A DNA stretch of 64,000 nucleotides from Ciona intestinalis. Lineage: Eukaryota; Chordata; Ascidiacea; Phlebobranchia; Cionidae. The notes beneath the pieces were generated by a model. It was given only the letters and a program-made list of their open reading frames with translations. It had not been told where the DNA came from and did no database searches. A program made the translations under genes and the position numbers. The stretch lies in the NCBI RefSeq assembly GCF_000224145.3, contig NC_020172.2:2959557-3023556 (forward strand). The letters are read 5' to 3'. This document shows, piece after piece, positions 1 through 36,100 of this stretch (its first letter is position 1; each line of letters starts with the position of its first letter).

Positions 1-103
1 TTTAAAACACGATCAGGATATTTGGATATTATGTGAAAGTCTCCCGTGTCCCTCCACCCTACTATACATATATATTATAAATTAAAGTCCTTTTTTATAC
101 CAG

Positions 104-1813
104 GCAATTTCGACAGCAGTTGTGCTCCTGGCGCCATGGACCCAGAACACCAAGACGTTGTTCCAGATAACGACTACGAAAAATGGTGCCGAAACTGCAT
201 CGGTGACGTGTTAGGTAGACACGTATGCGACCGAGATCAAGACGAACGTTTTTACGGTTACGACGGTGCATTCGAGTAAGCATACAGTTTTGTGATTCAA
301 ATTATAATCAAAGTGACAATTAATTTTTTTTAATTTTTTTCAGAGGCCAGTTTTCTACGTTTTTTATCCTAATTATATCTTTTGAAAAAAAGCCTTTAAT
401 TGACCAAATTTGTTTTCATTATTTTTTGTCCCACTTGGTGTAAACAAAAAAAACAGTCAAAAAGTTATAAAACTATATCCTCGCGACACCAATAGACCGC
501 TGTTAATTGTTTAAAACACGATCAGTACATTCGAATATTATGTGCTAAAGGTGTCCTGTCTTCCCCCACGCTACTTATAGTAACGATTTCTCTCCGTGTT
601 TAAAATTTGTGTTATACATATATAAGTTACACGCGTATTAATACCTCACGGCAGAGGCTAAGTACAAAATGTATCCTTTACAGTTGCATGAGTTCTGGCA
701 GTGGGGACGTGGCGTTTATAAAAGAAACTATCATTCTTAAAAAGGATTTCCAAAACTATATGCTGTTGTGTCCAGATTCACCGCGCAGGTAAAAATTCCC
801 AGCTTTGCTTGACATTCCTACAAAGCTGATAACTACGAAATCAGATTAGCTTGTACAAGTTACAATTCCATGTCAAGGCGTGAAGCTTGTAAATACATTT
901 GGGAATAATATGTTTCCTAAAATTTCTTTGTCGAATATTATCACTTTCTAATACAAGCTTTGTAATACAAGAAATAAATATGATTTTTTTAACAGATCAA
1001 GCCTTTTTTAAAGAGGAATTCCTTTAAATACGTTTGGAAAAACTTTCTTTAAAAATTTCCCTCGTCGATTATTATCAATTTCTAACCTCGTTATACAAGA
1101 AATAAATAGAATAATTCTTTTACAGAGCAAGCCCTCTTGAATGGAGAAACTGCAACCTGGGTCGTGTTCCCTCTCATGGCGTTGTTATGAAACGAGGCAC
1201 ATCAGCCGATGTGATAAACCACACACTTGAAATTCTCCGCGCATCAGCAGTAAGTTTGCTTAAGATCTAGTGTTTTTGGGCAAAGTTAGCAGAGACGTTG
1301 GTTTGAGGTAACTCTAAATCCTACGGCGTTCGCACGTTTTATTCTTATATACTGACATATGCGTCCTGTTTAGCCATTAATATTAACCTATATAGTAGGG
1401 TGGGCGCAACCACATCAATCTGAGTGAGTATAACATTTGTATAGTAGGGTGGGAAAGATGGGCCACCTTTTCATTCGATTTCCTCACTCCATTTGGTAGT
1501 AAACAAAGAACATTCAAATAATTATAAAACCGTATCTTCACGACTCCTATGGATCGCTGTTAACTGTTAAAAAAAATCAGGATATTTGAATATTACGTGA
1601 ATGCGTCTGGTCTGCCCATTCTACTATAGGCCTACATATATATTCCAGGCAAGTATACACAACTTTAGCACTCTGATGGGAAAAAATCTACTCTGGAGTT
1701 CTTCCACTCGTGGATTTGTTAATGCGCCCGCAGATCCTCAGGAGTTCTTAGGCCACGATTTCTTCTGCAACACGTATTCGATTACTTATGGAGAACCCCA
1801 CCAAGATTGCTAA
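104..1813 (+). CDS. Transferrin-family protein, 3' end (four exons)
   Basis: Partial gene, open at the left edge. Coding exons read as 104-275, 684-788, 1126-1249 and 1649-1813, all joining in phase with AG/GT borders and ending at a TAA (1811-1813). The translation follows the second half of a transferrin lobe: SSCAPGA, then Cys-rich CRNCIG, FYGYDGAF (the YGYxGAF box that holds an iron-ligand Tyr), GDVAFIKE, LLCPDSPRR, NCNLGRVPSHGVV, and a final NLLW...FLGHDF segment matching the usual LLF...YLG end of a lobe. Transferrins are secreted or membrane-anchored iron-carriage proteins. The canonical GDVAFVKH motif, whose His is an iron ligand, reads GDVAFIKE here, so iron binding may be altered. 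The protein ends at a C-terminal Cys with no obvious anchor. Mono- or bilobal form cannot be judged because the 5' part is missing. Family assignment is firm; subtype is not. Confidence 0.88.
1441..1628. mobile_element. Family-1 MITE (GTAGGGTGGG...CCCACCCTAC type)
   Basis: Bounded by ATAGTAGGGTGGG and a degraded CCATTCTACTATA, with the internal motifs shared by the family (CCCATTTGGTAGTAAACAAAGAAC-like core, TTAACTGTTAAA..., GATCAGGATATTTGAATATTA). It lies in the last intron of the transferrin gene. Confidence 0.8.
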
Positions 1814-2057
1814 TATCGTTTCAACATCGAAATTTAGTCATCTTGATGTATATAGTATTGTGAATATTATTGTGTGACATTATAAAGGACACACATGAGT
1901 TTGTGCTACTAAAGCTACTGTTTCATTTACTATTAATTAGACAAGTTTAGCACATAACAGAAGACGTTTATTTTAATGTAAAACTTAGCTTTACATCGAG
2001 GCACGGCTTACTAAAGATAGTAGGCCGTAGTTGAGTCTGGTAATGGTAATAACATAG

Positions 2058-2275
2058 AGTAGGGTGGAAGAAATGGGACACCATTTCATTCTATTTTCTC
2101 GTCGCATTCGGTAGTAAACAAAGAACATTCAAAAAATTATAAAACCGCATCACCACGACTTCCATAGACCGTTGTTAACTGCATCGTCACGACCCCCATA
2201 GCCAGTTAAAAACGCAATCAGGATATTTGTATATTATGTCCTAAAGGTATCTCATCTTCCCACACCTTACTATAT
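2058..2275. mobile_element. Family-1 MITE
   Basis: GTAGGGTGGAAGAAATGGGAC at the left, TCTTCCCACACCTTACTATA at the right, with an internal tandem duplication of the CACGACTcCCATAG segment. Confidence 0.75.
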
Positions 2276-2774
2276 ACCTTTAATTTGCCTGCCACGTCAA
2301 ATAAAAAATGGATGTTCTGCTGCACGCAATAAGCGGTTTCTTCACACATGTTGTGCCAACTTATGATGTAGGCTACAGTAGCCCACCATAGATATGGAAG
2401 TAGTTTTTTAAAAGGCCTTTTTTAATTTTGGAAAACCACTATTTTAAAATAGGCAACCGGATTTACTCCCAGGCAATTCACAACACACACTTAGCATAGT
2501 TGTTTCTCTAAAATAAACGGTTAGTTTCAATATTACACACAAGTTCTGGTTTGATTAACAGAGCAGATACACACACATAACCATGCGCATTAAACAATAC
2601 AAAAAAGTTTCAAAAAAAGTTTATACATCTTTAGAAAGTATGAAATACTACAAAAGAAAAAAATAAATTACAGTCATCTGATCGTCTAGTTATATATGCA
2701 GCTCAGTGGCTCACACAGTGTTTGGTAAAAACAATAACATATAGACTATAGTACTCAAACAGATTTTGAAAATT

Positions 2775-2780
2775 TTTAAT
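2775..2780 (-). terminator. Candidate poly(A) signal of the adhesion GPCR
   Basis: ATTAAA on the minus strand, about 77 bases after the GPCR stop codon. It is the only hexamer of this kind seen close to the stop. It is a weak call, from motif and position only. Confidence 0.35.
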
Positions 2781-2856
2781 TCCCCTCCAAAATTTTTAAA
2801 AAAATTCCAAAAGATTTTGAAATTTTCAAGTCTGTTATATTAATCCCAGACTACTT

Positions 2857-28657
<25,801 letters not shown>

Positions 28658-30195
28658 TCCTCTCACGTATTCGCTTCTATATGTTTGTTTAACTCGGTAC
28701 TATACAACAGTGTTCTGTAGGATAGACTAAAGTAAATTTTTCTTTAAAAAAATCAATTCTTTTAATTTTTTTGAATTTTTTGACTGCACGTTTTCAAAAG
28801 GTTACAAACTTCTAAAGCTAAAGACTACGTTGGAAAAACTTAACCCAAAATAAGAACTCGTTTTTATTTCTTTTACGATTTCCCCAAAAATCTTCTTGGC
28901 CCTAAAGGGTTCATAGACCTTAGGTAAAAACTCCACGCCTCTAATCCCTTTCCAAGAATTAGTAAATATTACGGTTCTCCAATATGTAATTCTTGCATGC
29001 CGGTTAACTATACCCTCGCTTAACTTTTTGTTTTGCATCGCAATTTGGTTAGGGCTCGTAGCTAACCATCGTCTCTGATTACGTGGGTTAGAGCATTAAT
29101 TTTCGTTGAAGTGTCGAATTTACCAGTTAGTTTGTCGCCGTTTTACTACGTAATCAAAGGAGCTGCTCAGTACGTCATGTTATACAAATCGACGTAAAAT
29201 GTGTGTTTTCTTTTGTGTATGCAGAAATCGTGGTTTATAACTACGACGTCAATAACTTGTGTTTAGTATTGAGCAGCACTCATGTAAATATAACTCAAGC
29301 GCCTGTGCTGCTAATGGGGTGTATCACTCTGTCTCCGTATATTGTAACAACAATACGACACTGTATGAACTATTACTTCCGCAGATGTATCTTGTACAAT
29401 CTACACATGTAACATGTTATATGAGCTGTTACTGAATAAGCTTCAAAAGTCAAAAACACATCGATAAAAGTGTGCTGAATGTTTATTAAAACAATTGCCG
29501 AAAATATGATATACAGACCGTACATAAACGTACTGATGTAGCTTTAGTTTAACAACAATTGTGTTTTATATTTACTAATATATCGGTTCAGCACGCTTTA
29601 AAATGGAATAGCAGAATCATAGTGAAATAGAATGCAAAAGTGGACGTGGGTGTTGGTAAACAAATTGTGTAATGTGCACGTTTTTCGACCAGCACAGAAA
29701 ATACATAAAGTAGCCCAAAAACGTAGCAAATTACGACGCAAAAAGAAACGATACCAGACCGCTATGGCGCCAGGCCCGAAAAGTAAATCTCTTGCTCTTG
29801 AAGACGCGCATTGGCCTAATAAATACTGGTTGTGCCTCAAACAGGTCGAGGCGAACGATATGTACACACGAAATGTCAATGCCAATAAAAATCAAAAGTT
29901 TGTGTTTTGTGCAAATCTTTGTGCTGCCGTGAATAACATCTGATCTACAACTTATAGGGACAATTATTGTCGTGCTGGCGTATGTGCTGAGTTATAGCAA
30001 TTAAGCGTTTGATTTTAAAACAGAAAACTCAATGTGAATATAATGATATGTGTAAGGCACGTTCTAAAGGTCTGCGGCTGTGGGAACAGTTTCGGAATCT
30101 CAACGGGTCCTTGGCCGGTGTTTCACCTTCGAGTTTCTGTCGTTAAGCGAGAAATCGCTGCGTCGTTACGAGTAAAATATCATGGAAGCGTTTCA
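28658..30195. other. Spacer between adhesion GPCR start and Dlx stop
   Basis: About 1.5 kb. On the minus strand its right part is probably the Dlx 3' UTR and its left part the GPCR promoter. Open frames of ~100 codons on both strands (29598-29943) show no recognisable product and overlap the expected UTR. The spacing is too long for a typical ascidian operon. No clear TATA box for the GPCR was seen. Confidence 0.5.
29482..29487 (-). terminator. Candidate poly(A) signal of Dlx
   Basis: AATAAA on the minus strand, about 710 bases past the Dlx stop codon, in AT-rich sequence. Motif and position only. Confidence 0.4.
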
Positions 30196-33100
30196 TTATT
30201 TTAAGTAACCCGAGTCCCGAATCCCTCGGTTCTCCATATGCTGTAAGTTTTGCTGAGATGGGTCTCCCTCGGCGCCAGAGTACCAGAACGAAGCAGACAT
30301 CATATGGTGGGGCTGCATGGCCGGGTTCACTTGGTGGTGCATGGGTGGCCCGGCGGCGTACCCGGGAACCGGTGGGTCAGTAATGGGTCCGTGTACCAAC
30401 GCCCCGTTGTTTATCGGATATGACGTCATGATGCTCGGACTTCCGTTTGTCGGTACCGGTGACGACATTTCCGTTTTCATCGCCTGGTGGTGCTGTGACG
30501 TCATGCCGTGGTGTGACGTCATCATCGTGTAAGGTGACGTGTTCACACCGCCGCTGGGGTGCGGGGACGTCATATTGTGGTTTGGGGACATGGAGTTCTG
30601 AGGAATTGGCGATGTTTGTTCTTCAACCGATGGCGGGGTCCAAGAAGTCGGCTGGGGTATACCGCCTATGATACCTTCCTGGCTGTTCGCTGTGCTTCCT
30701 GGCGTGCCCAGCTCGGACGGGGGCGCGTTCGGGGCCATTGACGTCATCATTGGTGACGTAATCGATCCAGGGGAGCCAGCATTGTTGTTGTTGCTGCTGT
30801 TGCTTCCGGGCGACATAAGAGGATTATCTTTGTCGTGGATCCCTTGTTTCATCAACTTCTTGCATTTTGAACGACGGTTTTGGAACCAAATTTTAACCTG
30901 AAACAAAACCGAACATTTAGTTAGTTACATGGCGTAGAAACCTACGTTTAAACATTATAAACTAATTAACGAAACATCGGGTTTAATTTGGGTAAAGATA
31001 TATCGTATTTATTGCAGTTTACAAAATGATGTTTAGGTATATATATGTTTTACTTTTTAAAATTATAAAATGGCGCTGAGAGTTTGAGAATCGTACTCGG
31101 AAGAAACAGTAACGTGAGAAATGATTGAGAGTGAGGTTAACGAACTTATGAAGACAATTATCGCCCGTTACATGCGCCCTATCAGTGTTTGTTTTGCTGT
31201 TCGTACGTTATCTGGCACCGTATCGGCCATGTATCAGAGCGAAAGTGGCAATCTCAGCGGCGAAATTGCCCTAACTATAGGTTTGGGTCTTATCCGGGGT
31301 CGGCAAGGTCTTCTGATTGAAATTGTTCCCATTCAAAAGAATGGCGGGCGCAGTGAGACGGCCAGAGCTCAAGCCGTAGCCTGCGGGAAGTACTACTTGT
31401 GAGGAGGCAAAGGTAGTCGTTATCTCGTTCACCGATGGTCTGCGAAATTCGTGCGAAGTTTAGCTCCGATTGGTGCGTGTGTTCGTGCGTCAACCAATCG
31501 ACTGTGGGCGCGTTGCCAAGCAACGGACTTCTTCTGCAGCTCGTTGGCGACTGCCCAGCCCTTCCCGTGTAAATATTGAGACAGTGTCCGCGGACAGCCG
31601 GTAATTTGGAGAACGGAGGAAGCGCCATGCCCATTACGACACGACCTCTCTATTACGTCACACTATCATCCCAGCACTACTACGTAGGTAGCTCAATTAA
31701 TTTCCGCGCAAAAACATGCCGTACAGCAACTCGTTTTTGAAAGCGCTAACTATAATTTTAAATACGTTAAAAATTAATAACTTCTGACTCACACCCGCGA
31801 GGTGTCAGTAGCGCGCAGGTTATGTTACGTCTCAACGTAAAATAGGACTTCAGAATACTAAAGGAATTTTCCCCAATCAAATTTGATAGGACTTGAATAA
31901 GATGTTACGTTTAAGCCTAACCACTTGAAACTGCCATGCCCAAGTTGCGAACCGCACTCTGCAGATGTCAGTGCCGACCGCAGCCTGTTCTAATAATGGC
32001 TTACAACGGCCAAGAAAATCCAGGCTTAGAAAGTGTCCAGTCAATTTCGCCTTCAGCGTAAACTGCTTTCAAATTGATCAGCACTTGCACGCTAGAATTT
32101 GGAATCAAGGTTCTAAATAATCAACGGTTGCCCGTCCTAGCGGTTGCAATATTTACGTTGTTTTTCGTTAGCAAGCCATTTTTAGTTTTTAAAAAAAAAA
32201 AACTTTTTTTGAATTACGAAAAAATAGCATATAAATGTTATTTTTTAATTATTTACAAAACAGGCATATTTTTATATGGTTTCCAAATACGGATTCGAAC
32301 CCGTGCTCTCTTAGTTTACTATAACAAAGTCGTGTTTTCGTTATATTGATTATGACTCACTCGCACTGCTTCGAACCCGACCCCGCTGTGGCTTGCAAAT
32401 TATTCGGTCATAAAACATCAAAGAAACCGACTGTCTTACGCGCCCAAATCACTCGCATTACAAAATCGGTCACTGCTGCGCAACACTTTTAGCGAGTAAA
32501 TTAACTAAACCACGGCGTCATTTTTTAATTGAATTAACCAACCCCCCTTGAGCCCCTGGATCACTCAAATCCGCTTCGTTTGTTTTTTGGGGTAAAATTT
32601 TGTCCGCACCAAACTATGGTAGAAATTTTTTGATTTTAGATGCTGTGCTATAATGTAAAATACGAATGCGTTTTTTTGCATTTGTTAACGGTATTTAGTA
32701 GGTTGGGGTAAGATGGGCAATGTATTGTACCATTCAGTGGTGCAAAACAATATTTGCAAAACTATATATAACCGTATCCCTATGACTCTAAAAGAGCTTT
32801 GTTGCTTGTGAAAAACACGATTATAAACGATGGAATATTATATGAATGAATGAATGAATGAATGAATGAATATGCTAACCGTATCCATCTTACCCCACCC
32901 TACAACGATAAAATTTTCTAACTACCTGAGTCTGCGTGAGTCCCAACGTAGCTGCTAATTCCGCTCTTTCAGGCAAAGCGAGATATTGTGTTTGTTGGAA
33001 TCTTCTGTTGAGTGCCTGCAGTTGGAGACTCGAGTAAATCGTTCTCGGTTTTCGCATTTTCTTTTTCTTGCCTTTTCCCAGCATGACGTCACTTCCCATC

Positions 33101-36100
33101 ACGTGATTTGTATCTGTTAATACGCATGGGTAAGTAATGACACTTAATCTTATGTAAAAGAAATACACCCATATAGATTGCCAGAAATATCACGTATAGA
33201 CTGTCAGAATTATTCTGTGAGTTTGAGATATATGAAATTTTGTTTTGTATAATGTGACTTTTATAGACCATTAAGTAAGCCTTCTTGCTTTTAACTGTTT
33301 CGAGCTACTCTTACGCCCTCGTGTGTTCGTAAGCTATACAACGCTTCCCGAGAAAAATGGCGGATGCATCTAAACGAACACAGCTCAGACTCAGTTCGTT
33401 TTTAGAAAATTTGCGGAAATAAAGACACAGTCATAGGGTTTAGGGCGACAATTTGGCTATTTTTATAACCTAAATCTTGACAGACGTGCGTTTTATGCAA
33501 TAAATTTTGCTACTGCCCTGTAATACTATTAAATTTGTAAGTTAATTGACTTGGTGAAATCTAAACAAAGAATTGTCAAATTTAGTTTCAGAAAACGTCA
33601 TTGTTTCGTCACATAGCATTCATTGCAGTTGTAAGAATTGGACATAAATTTTCACTACTGCTTCCCGTTGATATATTGTTTCTATTAGCGAGTCTTAATC
33701 ATTTTAATTCACTCGAATGACAAGTGTAAATTGAACATTGTTTGACGTGTAATAAATGGTCGCGTCTCGAATGATGAATTTTAAAGTGGAATTTTAAATT
33801 AGCGCGTATTCCGCGCCGCTTACTAATGAAAACTCCGCCTATGAGCGGAGCTGGGGCGACATTAAGACGTTCGTATCGAAATAGGAGCTACGACGATCGC
33901 CCGTCACCTCTTGATAAGATCTCGTCCGCCGGCCCGAAATTCAACTCAAGATCATTGTTTTTGTTGCGCAGTTGGTGATGTCTCGCTGCCCCGAGATAAG
34001 ACCGCCGCTACAAGTTTCCTTTGATACAGATATGCTTGTTTTGCTTCGTTGCGAGCGTGCGTGCGAAAGCCTACCACCCCCGGGCGCTACTCTACTTCGT
34101 CTATAAGTGCGTATTAAAATCGTCGTCCCGTTGCCTTACTACCACAAGCAGAAGCATAAATCGACGCTTTGAAACTTGTAATTGGCCTCATCGTTGGCAA
34201 AAATTGGGGATACTGTTTGTAACTTTCGAGATCAAAATGCCAGCTCGGGTTACATTATTTTAGGGCATGCAATCATAGTCGAATTTAACTAGGAGACATT
34301 TAAATGCAATTCAAATCTCTGGTATATTACTGGATATGTAGAATGCTCCGTAATATTTGTTTTAATACAAGGACACACACCAATAAATAAGATATTATGT
34401 TAAGCCTTAAAAAAACGATGTTTATAGTTGTAGGATGGGGTAAGATGGATGGGGCAGAACATGTATTCATTCCCTTGTCGCCTCACCTTTGGAAGTAAAC
34501 AAAATATATTTAAAGAATTATTTAACTGTACTCTCACGGCTCCCAAAAGATTGTTTCTAATTGTTTAAAACACGATGAGCAAATATGGGATATTAAGTGC
34601 TAACGGTATCCAACTTACCCCACAGTATTACAGTTTATTTACCTCCAACTCGAACCAAAACGCCAAAAATCGTAAAAGAATTTAATGCTATTTATAAAGT
34701 CTGTACCACCGACTATTAATTTCCGTACTGAATCGTATAATCCGAGAAATAAACACCGCGGCGTTTTCCAACCCAGTACCCCAATATTCTGTGGTTATTA
34801 ATTAGGAAACGGCATTGACATCTGTCTAGTCAGTTAACGGGCTCCCCGGCGCCAAATATTACAGATTTACGATCCGTATACACTTTGGTCTTCCTGATTG
34901 CGTCTTCTGTAATAACGGAATCAAAGAATCCAGGCCTATACATTTTACTCTCATTGTTTTGGTCAATTTCAAACATTTCTAACAGTCCAGTTCGAGGCGT
35001 TAACCTTTCAAAAGTCAAGTCACGTAAAGTGAAAATATGTTACCCAAGCATTTATTTTACCAGATCTGACCTTCGCTTCAACTCGCCTATACCGCTTTTA
35101 AATGCAACACGGATGAGCGAACAGAAAGACCACAAATTGCTCGACACCGGTACTCCCAGGTCGCCGCTCTGCAGGTTAAGTTTAATATTTCTATTTGATT
35201 TTTATTTACACGTTCGGCCGCTTGAAAGACCGGACGCGCCATGTGATTGGGATAAACAAAAGATTTTTCAAATTTATGCAGTTTCTGTTGCTATACTCAC
35301 AGTTAAACGCTTGGAGGTGGTTTTAGGTGTGGGGGCGTTTGCCTTCACTCGAAAAACGTGACGCTTCTAATGCTTGTTGGTACAACTAAAAAGATTGATC
35401 AAAACTCGAACATATAAGGCGTTTGCCAAATAAGTTTGATTTGATCTTAACGGTGACTGAAGCATTTTTAACCCCCCCCCCCCCAACGGTATTCGGTTTT
35501 TGATTTGTAGCAGGCTATTTTGTAAGCTCAACTATATACAGTATTAAATTATTGTGTATTTTAAGCTATAAACTCATCTAACCTAACTTTAGAAAAACTT
35601 TAGGAGTTTCACGATTTTCTATTCTTTTTACCGTCTCCATTTTATGTAGCAGAAAATTGCGGCGCTTTTTAAAACACCTAGGGCTAAAGCGGGGGCGGTC
35701 AAAAAGGGCCCTGTAGATCCGCTAAACTTGGATAACTCGGTTAGTGTGTGTGATGTTTCGAGAGACTTGAAAGGACCGGGCTACATCTGATCTGCCGCGG
35801 AATTTCAATCAAGCCACGACCCGCGTGGACGTTCCACTCGGTCGCCTCGGCAAACTTTCCACTCGGACGCTTCGGCAAACTTTGCGCGTTGCTCATCGTG
35901 GAGGTAAACACCACTAATGGCCGACACACGTGGACGTCAGAGCAGGCACGAATGTTCGGCAAAATGAAAACATTATTCGACGCGTATTGGTTTCCTGCGA
36001 TATAAAGTAACATTTGGCGTATCTGTTACGCGGGAGGGAAGATTAAATTTACATCTACTGACGAGATATGGATCAGTTGGACGCATAAGTGTCTCCAAAT

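Larger units (their letters stand above)
1814..2856. other. Convergent intergenic region, transferrin / adhesion GPCR
   Basis: About 1.04 kb between two genes pointing at each other. It holds one family-1 MITE (about 2058-2275) and otherwise AT-rich DNA with no coding signal. No AATAAA lies within the first 250 bases after the transferrin stop; the nearest on the plus strand are near 2300 and 2512. Confidence 0.6.
30898..32925 (-). other. Dlx intron 2
   Basis: 2.0 kb. Its centre (about 31290-31640) is CpG-rich and contains inverted CCAAT boxes (GATTGG near 31468, CCAATCG near 31494) and an RFX-type X-box GTTGCCAAGCAAC (31512-31524). A family-2 MITE occupies the end next to exon 2. Open frames of 90-114 codons on both strands here have no recognisable product. 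Confidence 0.6.

Noticed and set aside
29598..29943. Two opposed ~100-codon frames between GPCR and Dlx
   Set aside because: They overlap each other and the likely Dlx 3' UTR; the Arg/Lys-rich product has no family signature.
31121..31634. 93- and 114-codon frames in Dlx intron 2
   Set aside because: Opposed frames over a CpG-rich block, better explained as regulatory DNA.
32276..32385. tRNA gene on the minus strand (two GGTTCGAA B-box-like motifs)
   Set aside because: Neither motif is flanked by a proper 5-bp T-stem, and no matching acceptor stem or A box was found at tRNA distance; probably chance or tRNA-derived debris.
33358..33423. Short plus-strand ORF MADASKR... followed by AATAAA
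   Set aside because: Only 21 codons; the good start context is the YY1-like AAAATGGCGGA motif, which recurs elsewhere with unrelated short frames.
34885..35361. 158-codon open frame in Dlx intron 1
   Set aside because: No recognisable domain, no splice or promoter context, composition not protein-like.
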